Below are positions 30,765 to 39,105 of a DNA stretch of 42,186 nucleotides, piece by piece. The notes beneath the pieces are model-generated. The model worked only from the letters and a program-made list of their open reading frames with translations, did no database searches and had not been told where the DNA came from. Within the stretch, counting starts at the first letter, position 1, and every line of letters begins with the position of its first letter. Where the stretch lies: positions 1 to 42,186 of the forward strand of contig CALBGG010000149.1 in the NCBI GenBank assembly GCA_937893605.1, read 5' to 3'. Both the position numbers and the translations under genes were made by a program. The DNA is from an uncultured Clostridia bacterium (GTDB lineage: Bacteria; Bacillota; Clostridia; Oscillospirales; Oscillospiraceae).

Positions 30765-32900
30765 ATGGATGAAAATACTGTTTTAGACGAAATACCGGCC
30801 GAGGAAATACCTCAAACGGAGAATAAAGGCCGAAAATGCAGACACTCGAAACCGCAGAGGAACAAAAAGAAAAGCGGCGGCAAAAAGGGGCTTGTGATCG
30901 CACTGTGCGTGATCCTCGCGCTCGCCGCCATAGCCGCCGTGTTTGTGTTCGTCGTTTACGGCGGACGGCACATGTACCTTAAAGCGGAGCTCGGCGGCGG
31001 AACGCCGGATGCCTCTGCATTTATGAAAAACGGCGCCGAGGCAAGCTACGTCGGCGATGTGAACGTCAGCGATACCAAAGAGGGCACGTACATATTAAAG
31101 GTCAAGAGCGGCGGCAAGGTGCGCCCGGAGCTTCTCATCGTGCGCGACACGAAGGCTCCGACGACCGACACGACTGAGATAAGCATCACCATAGACGATA
31201 AGTCGCTCGACGCGAAGGAAGCGCTCGGCGACGTAAAAGATGCGTCGGATTTTACGGCGGCGTGGGTAAACGAGCCGAGCTACGGCGAGGCGGGAGCTTA
31301 TGATTGCAGCATAAAGCTCGAAGATGCCTGCGGCAACAGCCGCACGGCAAAGCTCACCGTCAAGGTGCTCGGCCTTGTCGACGTCCTGGTGCATGAGGCC
31401 GGCCAGCCCAGACCGCAGCTCAAGGACTTTATGGTCGTCGAGCGCGACGACGCAAAGCTCGTGACGGATCTCGACGATATAACATGGGATAAGCTCGGCG
31501 ACTATGAGGTCAAGGCAGAGTTTGACGGCAGAACCTATACCTCGACTCTGCGCATTGTCGATACAACCGCGCCCGCGCCCGACATTATCCCCGTGGCGGT
31601 TCTCAAGGACGGCAAGATAGAGGCAAAGGATATCGCACTCAGTGACGGCGACGCGAGCGAGGTAAGCTATGAGTTCACCTCCGAGCCGATCCTGTCTAAG
31701 GTGGGCACGGTGTCCTGCGGCATAAAGGCTGCCGACGCTGTCGGAAACAGCAGCAATGTCAGAGCAAATATCATCGTCTGCGACGCGATAGCGGAGCTTG
31801 AAGCGTCTACGGACATGGTTACCGAAAGCGATATTCTCGCCGCACTGGGCGAGGACTACGCCGGATATAAGCTCGAAAGCGCGGTGTTTGAGCGCACTGC
31901 TCTCGGCGCGCACGCCATGATCTTTTCCAAGGGCGACGACAGGATAACCGTCGGCGTTGTCATAAAGGATACCGTCGCTCCAACGGCCGAGGGCATCGAC
32001 TGCCGGTGCAGCACGGGCTATTACTGCGAGCCGATAAAATTCGTAACGAACCTTTCGGATATGTCCAGAGTTACGGCGAGGTTCGTAAACGAGCCCGACT
32101 GGAGCACAGAAGGCGAGCAGGCGGTGCGGATAATCCTTACCGACCGCTTCGGAAACGAGACGACGGTTGACGCAAAGGCGGTCATATCGCCGGATAAGAC
32201 CGCGCCCACGATCTATGCCGCACGTGACAGATACTGCTACGTCGGCGAGGCCGTGTCCTATTTCAAGGAGGTCTTTGCCGAGGATAACGCAGACCCCGAG
32301 CCGAAGCTGGATGTCGATAAGTCCAAGGTCGACGCAAAGACCGCGGGAGCGTACGACGTTACCTATACGGCCACAGACCACGAGGGCAACACCTCGTCGG
32401 TTACGGTGAAGTTCAACTTCATCGAAAAGAAGATAAGCGACGAAAAGCTCGACGAAGTCGTCGATAAGGTGCTCAATGAGATACTCACAGACGATATGAG
32501 CGTTCCCGAGCAGGCGGCAGCTATCTACGACTATTGCTATGATAATATTATCTACACGGGTACATCCGATAAGACCGACTGGAAGAGCGAGGCCTACCGC
32601 GGCCTGACCGAGGGCGTGGGCGACTGCTTCACCTTCTACTCGGCAAGCTATGCTCTTCTGCAGAAAATAGATTGCCAGGTGCTAAGCGTCGAGCGCCTGG
32701 GCGGCAGAACGCAGCACTTCTGGTGCCTTGTCAACCTCGGCACTGGCTGGTACAACTTTGATACCTGCAATGCCGGCCCGGAGAATCTGAGATGCTTTAT
32801 GAAGACAAACGAGGAACTTCTGCAATACAGCCAGCAGTACTGGCGCTTTGATACGACGCTGTATCCGGCAGTTGAGACTGTTCCGTATTCTATGAACTGA
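30765..32900 (+). CDS. Membrane-anchored Ig-like repeat protein with C-terminal transglutaminase domain
   Basis: The product has 711 residues. A basic cytoplasmic N-terminus (~1-42) is followed by one TM helix (~43-66), so the rest is outside. A series of Ig-like/Big-type modules is marked by DTKAPT, DTTAPAPD, DTVAPTAEG and DKTAPTIYA. The C-terminal transglutaminase-like domain has Cys621 (GDCFTFYSA), His651 (TQHFWCLV) and Asp666 (NFDTCN), a complete papain-like triad. It begins the operon and ends 2 bp before the adenylation gene. It could cross-link or cleave surface proteins or peptidoglycan peptides. A link to the acylation genes is inferred from linkage alone. Confidence 0.85.
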   Translation: MDENTVLDEIPAEEIPQTENKGRKCRHSKPQRNKKKSGGKKGLVIALCVILALAAIAAVFVFVVYGGRHMYLKAELGGGTPDASAFMKNGAEASYVGDVNVSDTKEGTYILKVKSGGKVRPELLIVRDTKAPTTDTTEISITIDDKSLDAKEALGDVKDASDFTAAWVNEPSYGEAGAYDCSIKLEDACGNSRTAKLTVKVLGLVDVLVHEAGQPRPQLKDFMVVERDDAKLVTDLDDITWDKLGDYEVKAEFDGRTYTSTLRIVDTTAPAPDIIPVAVLKDGKIEAKDIALSDGDASEVSYEFTSEPILSKVGTVSCGIKAADAVGNSSNVRANIIVCDAIAELEASTDMVTESDILAALGEDYAGYKLESAVFERTALGAHAMIFSKGDDRITVGVVIKDTVAPTAEGIDCRCSTGYYCEPIKFVTNLSDMSRVTARFVNEPDWSTEGEQAVRIILTDRFGNETTVDAKAVISPDKTAPTIYAARDRYCYVGEAVSYFKEVFAEDNADPEPKLDVDKSKVDAKTAGAYDVTYTATDHEGNTSSVTVKFNFIEKKISDEKLDEVVDKVLNEILTDDMSVPEQAAAIYDYCYDNIIYTGTSDKTDWKSEAYRGLTEGVGDCFTFYSASYALLQKIDCQVLSVERLGGRTQHFWCLVNLGTGWYNFDTCNAGPENLRCFMKTNEELLQYSQQYWRFDTTLYPAVETVPYSMN

Positions 32901-32902
32901 TA

Positions 32903-34405
32903 ATGAAAAACGTACTTGAATTTTTGGAAAGCAGCGCGCCGCGCCTTGGCTGCAAGACCGCCTTTTCCGACGGGGAGGAGAGCCTGAGCTTTTCAGAGCT
33001 TTTGCGCCTCTCCCGCGCCGGAGGCAGCGCGCTTATAGAGCGCGGGCTCAAAAATGAGCCGGTCGCGGTTTTTATGAAAAAAGCACCGAGGACGATAGCC
33101 GCGTTTTTTGCGGTCATCTATGCCGGATGCTATTATGTTCCGCTGGATGCGTCCATGCCGCTGTTCAGGCTGCAAATGATCCTCGAAAGGCTCAGGCCGA
33201 GAGCGGTCATCGTTGACGACAGCACCCGCGAGCTTGCCGCGCCTTTAGCGCCGGAGGGCAGCGTCATAGATGCGCAGGAGCTATTTGCAGCGGAGGAAAA
33301 CGCCGTGACGCTTGCTGCTGTACGCGCAGCGAGCATCGACACAGACCCAGCGTACATCGTCTTTACCTCCGGCAGCACCGGCGTTCCCAAGGGCGTCACG
33401 GGCAGCCACAGGGCGCTTATGGATTACGCAAACGCGCTGTGCCCCGTTATCGGAGCGGATGAGGACAGCGTTTTTGCCATGCAGGTGCCGCTGCATGTTG
33501 ATGCTTGTATGAAGGAGCTTCTGTCGGTCATAAAATGCGGCTCGACGGCCTATATCATGCAGCAGAGCATGTTCATGTCGCCTATAAAGGCAGTTGAGTT
33601 TTTAAATGAGCACAAGGTCAATACTCTGTGCTGGGTCGCCTCGGCGCTGACGATAATATCCGGCCTCGGCGCGTTTGAGGACGTAAAGCCCAAGTATATG
33701 CGCACTGTCTGCTTCGGCAGCGAGGTGTTTCCCGTAAAGCAGCTTAAGCTCTGGCAGGAGGCCTGCCCCGGCGCGAGATTCATTAACCTTTACGGCCCGA
33801 CGGAGGCGACGGGTATGTCATTTTACTTCGTCGTAGACCGTGAGCTTGAAGACGGCGAGCCGATACCGGTGGGGCGCCCGTTTGACAACACCGGCTTTAT
33901 GCTGCTTCGCGATGACGATACGCAGGCGCTCCCCGGCGAAACGGGCGAGATCTGCATTCGCGGCACGGCGCTCACGCACGGATATTATGACGATCCCGAG
34001 CGCACCGCGGCGGCGTTTACGCAAAATCCCTTAAATCCGCACTATCCCGAGCTTATCTACCGCACGGGCGACCTCGGGAGGCTCAACGAGCGCGGCGAGC
34101 TGGTGTTTGTCTCACGCAAGGATCATCAGATAAAAAACATGGGTCACCGCGTTGAGCTCGGCGAGATTGAGTCCTGTGCCGACGGCTGCGAGGGCGTTGT
34201 GCGCTCGTGCTGCCTGTTTGATAAGCAAAAGGGAAAGCTGTTCCTGTTCTACATGGGCTCTGCCGACGAAAAGACGCTCGGCAAGTACCTGCGCGGAATG
34301 CTCCCGCGTTATATGCTGCCGTCGAAAACAAAACGGCTCGACGCACTGCCGCTTTTGGAAAACGGCAAGATAGACAGAAATACATTAAAACTGACGGAGA
34401 TGTGA
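32903..34405 (+). CDS. Adenylation enzyme, DltA-like (carrier-protein ligase)
   Basis: This 500-residue stand-alone adenylation protein activates an amino or carboxylic acid with ATP and loads it on a carrier. Core motifs are YIVFTSGSTGVPKG (151-164), the NLYGPTEATG region, YRTGDLGRLNERGELVF and the catalytic Lys in LENGKIDRNTLK near the end. The length and the downstream carrier, MBOAT and SGNH genes match DltA, which activates D-Ala for teichoic acids. However, the FGSEVFPVKQL and NLYGPTEATGMSF stretches are not the textbook DltA versions, so the substrate is uncertain. Start ATG 32903 is coupled to the upstream stop. Confidence 0.87.
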   Translation: MKNVLEFLESSAPRLGCKTAFSDGEESLSFSELLRLSRAGGSALIERGLKNEPVAVFMKKAPRTIAAFFAVIYAGCYYVPLDASMPLFRLQMILERLRPRAVIVDDSTRELAAPLAPEGSVIDAQELFAAEENAVTLAAVRAASIDTDPAYIVFTSGSTGVPKGVTGSHRALMDYANALCPVIGADEDSVFAMQVPLHVDACMKELLSVIKCGSTAYIMQQSMFMSPIKAVEFLNEHKVNTLCWVASALTIISGLGAFEDVKPKYMRTVCFGSEVFPVKQLKLWQEACPGARFINLYGPTEATGMSFYFVVDRELEDGEPIPVGRPFDNTGFMLLRDDDTQALPGETGEICIRGTALTHGYYDDPERTAAAFTQNPLNPHYPELIYRTGDLGRLNERGELVFVSRKDHQIKNMGHRVELGEIESCADGCEGVVRSCCLFDKQKGKLFLFYMGSADEKTLGKYLRGMLPRYMLPSKTKRLDALPLLENGKIDRNTLKLTEM

Positions 34406-34407
34406 CT

Positions 34408-34635
34408 ATGGACGAAATACTTGAAATACTCGACGGCCTCGGCCTTGACGCAGACTTTGAAAACTGCACGACACTCGTTGACGACGGCGTTCTCGAAAGC
34501 CTCGATATCGTCACCATCATCGCAGAGCTGTCCGACGCTTTTGACATCACCATTCCCGCACGCGATATCGTGCCCGAGAATTTCAATTCCGCCGAGGCCA
34601 TGCTGAGCATGGTAAACCGCCTGCTTGACGAATAA
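34408..34635 (+). CDS. Carrier protein (DltC-like acyl/aminoacyl carrier)
   Basis: This 75-residue acidic helical carrier has the phosphopantetheine site Ser31 in DDGVLESLDIVTI. It would accept the activated acid from the preceding enzyme and present it to the MBOAT protein. ATG 34408 lies 8 bp from GGAG. A GTG at 34402 overlapping the upstream stop is the alternative and would add two residues. It is the same size as DltC. Confidence 0.87.
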   Translation: MDEILEILDGLGLDADFENCTTLVDDGVLESLDIVTIIAELSDAFDITIPARDIVPENFNSAEAMLSMVNRLLDE

Positions 34636-34638
34636 GCC

Positions 34639-36222
34639 GTGCTGTTTACGTCCTATGGCTTCATAGCCTTTCTCGCGGTGCTTTTTGCACTGTACTATGT
34701 GATACCGAGACGCCTTCAGTGGCTGCTGCTTCTCGCCGCGGACATAGTGTTTTATGCCTGCGCGGGCTGGAAGGGACTGTGCTTCATGGCGGCTACGGTC
34801 GTTGTTTCGTGGGCGGCGACGAATCTCATGGGCGCATCGCTAAGGGCGCAAAAGACGTTTCTGGCATCGGTAGAGGGCAAGGCGCTTGAGCGAGCGGAGC
34901 GCAAGGCATACAAAAAGCAGTGCGAAAAGCGCCGCAAGCTTATATTTGTGCTCGCGCTCGTTGCCGATCTCGGCATACTCGCTGCGCTCAAATATACAAA
35001 CTTCCTTATAAACAACGTAAACGCGATCTTTTCCGCGGATATCGCCTCGGTCGACTGGGTGCTGCCGCTCGGCATATCGTTTTACACCTTCCAGACCGTG
35101 AGCTATGTCATCGACGTGTATTGGGAAAAGGTCGAGCCGGAGAGGAACATACTGCGCGTTGCGCTGTTTACATCGTTTTTCCCGCTGCTCATCCAAGGCC
35201 CCATTTCGCGCTTCGGGGATCTGAAGGATACCCTTTTTGCAGGGCATAAGGCCGATTTCAAGCAGATATCCTTCGGCCTTCAGCGCATACTGTGGGGCTA
35301 TTTTAAAAAGCTCGTCATTGCCGACAGACTGCTGGTCGCCGTGACCGCGCTGTGCGGCGATCCCGAGGCGTACACGGGCGCGTATGTTTTCATCGGCGCT
35401 GTTTTGTACGCTGCCGAGCTCTACGCCGACTTTACCGGCGGCATAGATATAACAATCGGCATTGCGCAGGTTCTCGGCATAAGCGTAAAGGAGAACTTCA
35501 TCCGCCCGTACTTTTCGCGCAATATCGCCGAGTACTGGCGGCGCTGGCACATCTCGATGGGCACATGGTTCAAGGATTATATCTTCTACCCTCTGTCCGT
35601 CGCGCCGTGGCTTTTGAAGATCTCAAAAAGTGCGCGCAAAAAAATATCCGACGGCTTCGGAAGAAAGCTGCCGGTGTATGTTTCCACGATCGTAACATGG
35701 TTTCTCACCGGCCTGTGGCACGGTGCTGCGTGGAACTTCGTCGTGTGGGGACTTCTAAACGCGTTTTTCATCCTGCTTGCAGAGGAGTTCAAGCCCGTGT
35801 CGCAGCGCTTTCGCGCAAAGCACGCGCAGTTGGTGGCCGGCTTTGGCTACAGAGTGTTTGAAACGCTCAGAACCTTCCTTCTCGTGTGCTCGATGCGTGT
35901 TCTCGACTGCTACCGCGACGTAGCGGTGTCCTTCCGTGCGATAGGCACGGTGTTTACCGATTTCAACTGGCGCGAGGCGTTTTCCGGAACGCTTCTGCAG
36001 CTGGGACTGACGGGCGCGGACTACATCGTTTCGTTTTGCGGAGTTATCGTCATGTTCGCCGTCTCCTGCGTGCAGGAAAAGCGCGGCAGCGTGCGCGAGG
36101 CGCTGTGGGAAAAGCCTATTTTGGGCTACGCCGTGTTCTTTATTCTCGCCGTCGCGGTGCTGACCTTCGGCGCTTACGGCGTGGGCTACGACGCGTCGCA
36201 GTTTATCTATAATCAGTTCTGA
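34639..36222 (+). CDS. MBOAT-family membrane acyltransferase (AlgI/DltB-like)
   Basis: This 527-residue polytopic protein transfers the carrier-bound group across or at the membrane. MBOAT landmarks are LPLGISFYTFQTVSYVIDVY, LFTSFFPLLIQGPISRF, RNIAEYWRRWHISMGTWFKDY and the catalytic-His motif FLTGLWHGAAWNFVVWG (His361). It is longer than DltB (~400) and closer in size to AlgI-type O-acyltransferases. The start is GTG 34639, three bases after the carrier stop, with no strong Shine-Dalgarno, so translation is coupled. The next gene follows by 8 bp. Confidence 0.9.
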   Translation: MLFTSYGFIAFLAVLFALYYVIPRRLQWLLLLAADIVFYACAGWKGLCFMAATVVVSWAATNLMGASLRAQKTFLASVEGKALERAERKAYKKQCEKRRKLIFVLALVADLGILAALKYTNFLINNVNAIFSADIASVDWVLPLGISFYTFQTVSYVIDVYWEKVEPERNILRVALFTSFFPLLIQGPISRFGDLKDTLFAGHKADFKQISFGLQRILWGYFKKLVIADRLLVAVTALCGDPEAYTGAYVFIGAVLYAAELYADFTGGIDITIGIAQVLGISVKENFIRPYFSRNIAEYWRRWHISMGTWFKDYIFYPLSVAPWLLKISKSARKKISDGFGRKLPVYVSTIVTWFLTGLWHGAAWNFVVWGLLNAFFILLAEEFKPVSQRFRAKHAQLVAGFGYRVFETLRTFLLVCSMRVLDCYRDVAVSFRAIGTVFTDFNWREAFSGTLLQLGLTGADYIVSFCGVIVMFAVSCVQEKRGSVREALWEKPILGYAVFFILAVAVLTFGAYGVGYDASQFIYNQF

Positions 36223-36230
36223 GGCGAAAA

Positions 36231-37319
36231 ATGAGCGGAAAAAGCAATAAAAAACTGCATATTATCTGCCTTGCCGCGTTTATCGTGCTGCTCTGTGCGG
36301 CCTTGTGGCTGCTGGGCAAAGTGTTCGAGCCGAAGTACATGTCAGGCGTCCTGGAGGGCGCGATGACACGGGAGTATTACGATGAGCAAAACTCCCACGA
36401 CGTAATATTCGTCGGCGACTGCGAGGTGTATGAAAACTTTTCGCCCGTCACCATGTGGGAGGAAAAAGGCATAACAAGCTATATTCGCGGATCGGCGCAG
36501 CAGCTCATATGGCAGTCGTACTATCTGCTGGAGGAGGTCTTCGAGCGCGAAAGCCCGAAGATCGTCGTGTACAACGTCCAGTCAATGAAGTACGATACGC
36601 CGCAGAGCGAGGCGTACAATCGAATGACCATAGACGGCATGCCCTTATCAAAGTATAAGATAGAAGCGATAAAGGCCTCCATGACCGAGGATGAGGACAT
36701 GATAAGCTATTTCATCCCGTTCCTGAGATATCACTCGCGCTGGTCGGAGCTGACGAGTGAGGATTTTGAATATGCCTTTCACCGCGATCCCGTAACGATA
36801 GCGGGCTACCTTATGCGTGCGGACGTCGAGCCCATGACAAAGCTGCCGACGGCGCCTGTTCTGGACGATTATACGATAGGCGACACATGCTGGGAATACC
36901 TTGACAAAATGCAGAAGCTGTGCGATGCTAACGGAGCAGCTCTCGTGCTCATCAAATCGCCGAGCCTCTGGCCTCACTGGTATGACGAGTGGGATGAGCA
37001 GATAAGCTCCTACGCCGCCGAGCACGGACTGGATTACATCAATCTTCTGAATGCCTCCGACGAGATAGGCATAGACATGCAGACCGATACTTACGACGCG
37101 GGACTGCATCTTAACATCTACGGAGCGGAAAAGCTCTCGCGCTATTTCGCCGATATTCTCGCCGAGAAATATGCTGTGCCCGACAGGCGGGGAGACGAAA
37201 CGATCTCGGCCGACTGGGAGAAAAAATGCGAGGCATACTACGGGCTGCTCGCCGCACAGAAGGCGGAGCTCAAGGAATACGGATATCTTAAAAGCTGGAC
37301 ACTGGGGGATGAAAAATGA
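36231..37319 (+). CDS. Membrane-anchored SGNH-like protein with Cys nucleophile (DltD-like partner)
   Basis: This 362-residue protein has one N-terminal TM helix (~9-30) and an extracytoplasmic domain. The block-I motif reads VGDCEVYENF, so Cys64 stands where SGNH/GDSL hydrolases have Ser. The C-terminal catalytic pair is DAGLH (Asp289, His293) followed by LNIYGAEKLSRYF, as in DltD/AlgX-like proteins. It sits directly behind the MBOAT gene, as DltD pairs with DltB. Probable role: final transfer of the group to its acceptor, or an intermediate acyl-Cys enzyme. The stop overlaps the next ATG by 4 bp. Confidence 0.8.
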   Translation: MSGKSNKKLHIICLAAFIVLLCAALWLLGKVFEPKYMSGVLEGAMTREYYDEQNSHDVIFVGDCEVYENFSPVTMWEEKGITSYIRGSAQQLIWQSYYLLEEVFERESPKIVVYNVQSMKYDTPQSEAYNRMTIDGMPLSKYKIEAIKASMTEDEDMISYFIPFLRYHSRWSELTSEDFEYAFHRDPVTIAGYLMRADVEPMTKLPTAPVLDDYTIGDTCWEYLDKMQKLCDANGAALVLIKSPSLWPHWYDEWDEQISSYAAEHGLDYINLLNASDEIGIDMQTDTYDAGLHLNIYGAEKLSRYFADILAEKYAVPDRRGDETISADWEKKCEAYYGLLAAQKAELKEYGYLKSWTLGDEK

Positions 37320-37843
37320 AAAGAATAATCGCAGCCATACTTGCCGTCATGTGCGCATTTGCGCTCTGCGCATGCTCGGATAACGGAGGGGATAAGAAAA
37401 CCGAAACAAAGACCGAATACAAGGCCGATTACGGCGAGCTGTACTACGCCTCGGGCGATGTCAAGTTCGGCATTTTTGATGAGGCCGACGAGGTGCTCTC
37501 CGCCCTCGGCGAGCCCGTCAGCACCTTTGAGTCGAACAGCTGCGCATATCAGGGCAAGGATAAATTTTATTACTACGACGGCTTTGAGGTGCGGGTAAAC
37601 GACGTTGACGGAACAGAGCGCATCACCGGCATCACCCTTGCCGACGACACCGTTTCAAATCCGCAGGGCGTAAAGATCGGCATGAAGGCAGACGAAGCGC
37701 TCGCACTCATGGACGGCATTGAGTACACTCAGTCGGGCGATACGTATAAGTTCACCGTCGGCTCGACCCTGTTCAGGCTTCAGGTAGGCGCCGACGGCAC
37801 GGTAAAGGCTGCCGAATACTCGGTCGCCGCAAACGATAATTGA
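37316..37843 (+). CDS. Small lipoprotein of unknown function
   Basis: The product has 175 residues. A signal peptide ends in lipobox LCAC (Cys20), then a short charged linker (~22-38) and a ~135-residue beta-rich domain. Two similar halves are suggested: VKFGIFDEADEVLSALGEPVST with a YYYDGFEVRVND strand, then VKIGMKADEALALMDGIEYTQ with YKFTVGSTLFRLQV. I do not recognise a named family. It overlaps the SGNH gene by 4 bp (ATGA), so it belongs to the acylation operon and may be an outer-face accessory factor. Confidence 0.82.
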   Translation: MKRIIAAILAVMCAFALCACSDNGGDKKTETKTEYKADYGELYYASGDVKFGIFDEADEVLSALGEPVSTFESNSCAYQGKDKFYYYDGFEVRVNDVDGTERITGITLADDTVSNPQGVKIGMKADEALALMDGIEYTQSGDTYKFTVGSTLFRLQVGADGTVKAAEYSVAANDN

Positions 37844-37851
37844 GGTGCGCC

Positions 37852-38826
37852 ATGGCCGAATACAAAGCAATGAAGCTGGAAGATGTTTTTGCCGACATCG
37901 AAAAAATAATGGGCGCGGAGCTTTCCGACGACGAGAAGAGCATGACGCTGCGCAAAAAGGGCGCGGCGGCATATGAAAATGAGGACGATCCCGCGGCGGC
38001 TGCATATTATGACGAGGCGATAGCTCTCGGCCTTGTCGAGGCCGAGATGCTGCCGGAGGTGCTTTTCCGCTGCGGCGTAAGCTTTGCGAAGCTCGATGAT
38101 AAAAAATCCTTCGACTTTTTAAAGCGCGCTGCCGAGCTCGGCCACGTCAAGGCTATGCTAAACCTCGCCGTGTGCTATCAGAAGGGCACGGGCGTGTCCA
38201 GAAACGAAAAGGAGTGCTATAAATGGGCGCTCGCAGCGGCGGACGCGGGGGATATCGAGGCAATGTATATCTGCGCGCTTTGCTCCGAGCGGGGCTTCGG
38301 AACAAAGAAAAACCCGGAGGAGGCATTTGCCCGCTTTAAGCGCGCGGCCGAGGCCGGCGTGGTCGACGCGATGTACAAAACGGCGCTCAATCACGATCGC
38401 GGCGAGGGCACGTTCCCGAACCCGCAGGCGGCGTTCGAGTGGTTCAAAAACGCGGCCGAGATGGGGCATCCCGACGCTCAGCACGATCTTGCCGTGTGCT
38501 ACGCAAACGGCGAGGGCACGCCGGCAGACCCGGCGGAGGCCTTCCGCTGGATGAAGGTCGCGGCGGAAAACGGCAATGTTGACGCCATGCGCATGACCGG
38601 CGGATGCTATTATAACGGCTTCGGCGTCAGAGAAAATCCGAAAAAGGCCTTTGAAATGTTCAAAAAAGCCGCCGAGCACGGCGACGTTGACTGCATGCGC
38701 ATGACCGGCGACTGCTATGCTCTCGGCTCGGGCGTAAAGCAGGATAAAGACGAGGCGATGCGCTGGTATCGCATAGCCGCCGAGCACGGCGACATGGATT
38801 CGCGCGAAATGATGGAAGAGTATTAA
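37852..38826 (+). CDS. Sel1-like (SLR) repeat protein
   Basis: This 324-residue soluble protein contains about six Sel1/TPR-like helical repeats (residues ~97-320) of the form A...LA.CY..G.G....... Clear copies include AMLNLAVCYQKGTGV, AMYICALCSERGFGT, AQHDLAVCYANGEGT and AMRMTGGCYYNGFGV. SLR proteins act as scaffolds in signalling and cell-envelope complexes. I chose ATG 37852 with GAGGTG upstream rather than a TTG overlapping the preceding stop. It is last in the operon, and palindromic terminators follow. There is no signal peptide, so it is cytoplasmic. Confidence 0.87.
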   Translation: MAEYKAMKLEDVFADIEKIMGAELSDDEKSMTLRKKGAAAYENEDDPAAAAYYDEAIALGLVEAEMLPEVLFRCGVSFAKLDDKKSFDFLKRAAELGHVKAMLNLAVCYQKGTGVSRNEKECYKWALAAADAGDIEAMYICALCSERGFGTKKNPEEAFARFKRAAEAGVVDAMYKTALNHDRGEGTFPNPQAAFEWFKNAAEMGHPDAQHDLAVCYANGEGTPADPAEAFRWMKVAAENGNVDAMRMTGGCYYNGFGVRENPKKAFEMFKKAAEHGDVDCMRMTGDCYALGSGVKQDKDEAMRWYRIAAEHGDMDSREMMEEY

Positions 38827-38853
38827 GAAGAGTTTTGCCTGTCAAAAAACTAT

Positions 38854-39062
38854 GCTGCTGAGGAAAGACACCCGCGCAGCAGGGGAGCTCGAGGGGGCAA
38901 GGCCCCACTCGAAATCAGATTATAGCCATCAAAAATGTCTGCAAAACTGACTTGTCAGTTTTATCAGACTTTTTGACGAGCGTAGCGAGATTTTTCGTGA
39001 AAATTTATTTTCACAAAAAATGTGGCGTTTTTGAAGCGTGCAAAAAAGTCACAGACTTTTTT
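38854..39062. repeat. Cluster of palindromes in the Sel1-small-membrane-protein spacer
   Basis: No gene is visible in 38827-39103. Besides the 38943-38962 palindrome it holds CTGCTG/CAGCAG (38855-38860/38877-38882) and GGGGC/GCCCC (38894-38898/38902-38906). It also holds GTGAAAAT-TT-ATTTTCAC (38997-39014) and AAAAAAGTC/GACTTTTTT (39042-39050/39054-39062). CAGACTTTTTGAC-type sequence occurs twice, near 38965 and 39052. The density suggests a dispersed palindromic repeat element rather than a single terminator. Confidence 0.6.
38943..38962. terminator. Perfect palindrome downstream of the Sel1 gene
   Basis: AAAACTGAC (38943-38951) and GTCAGTTTT (38954-38962) are separated by two bases, giving a 20-bp near-palindrome with A/T flanks in both directions. 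It is the first plausible terminator after the envelope operon. Confidence 0.6.
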
Positions 39063-39071
39063 GACAAGCTG

Positions 39072-39105
39072 AAAAACTCGGCAGGATTTTTCCTGCCGAG
39101 TTTTT
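39072..39105 (-). terminator. Strong terminator of the small membrane-protein gene
   Basis: The 14-bp perfect stem AAAAACTCGGCAGG (39072-39085)/CCTGCCGAGTTTTT (39092-39105) has a 6-nt loop and overlaps the stop codon of the minus-strand gene. It also works for + strand transcripts from the Sel1 side. Confidence 0.9.

Noticed and set aside
31095..32381. 428-codon minus-strand frame opposite the Ig/transglutaminase gene
   Set aside because: No domain or Shine-Dalgarno, and it lies wholly inside a coding gene with clear repeats and catalytic residues.
32903..37319. Calling these genes dltA, dltC, dltB and dltD outright
   Set aside because: The layout fits, but the A-domain motifs, MBOAT length and Cys nucleophile differ from classical Dlt proteins, so gene symbols would overstate the evidence.
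38827..39103. Possible CRISPR array in the palindrome-rich spacer
   Set aside because: Repeats are inverted and differ from each other. There are no regularly spaced direct repeats and no cas genes.
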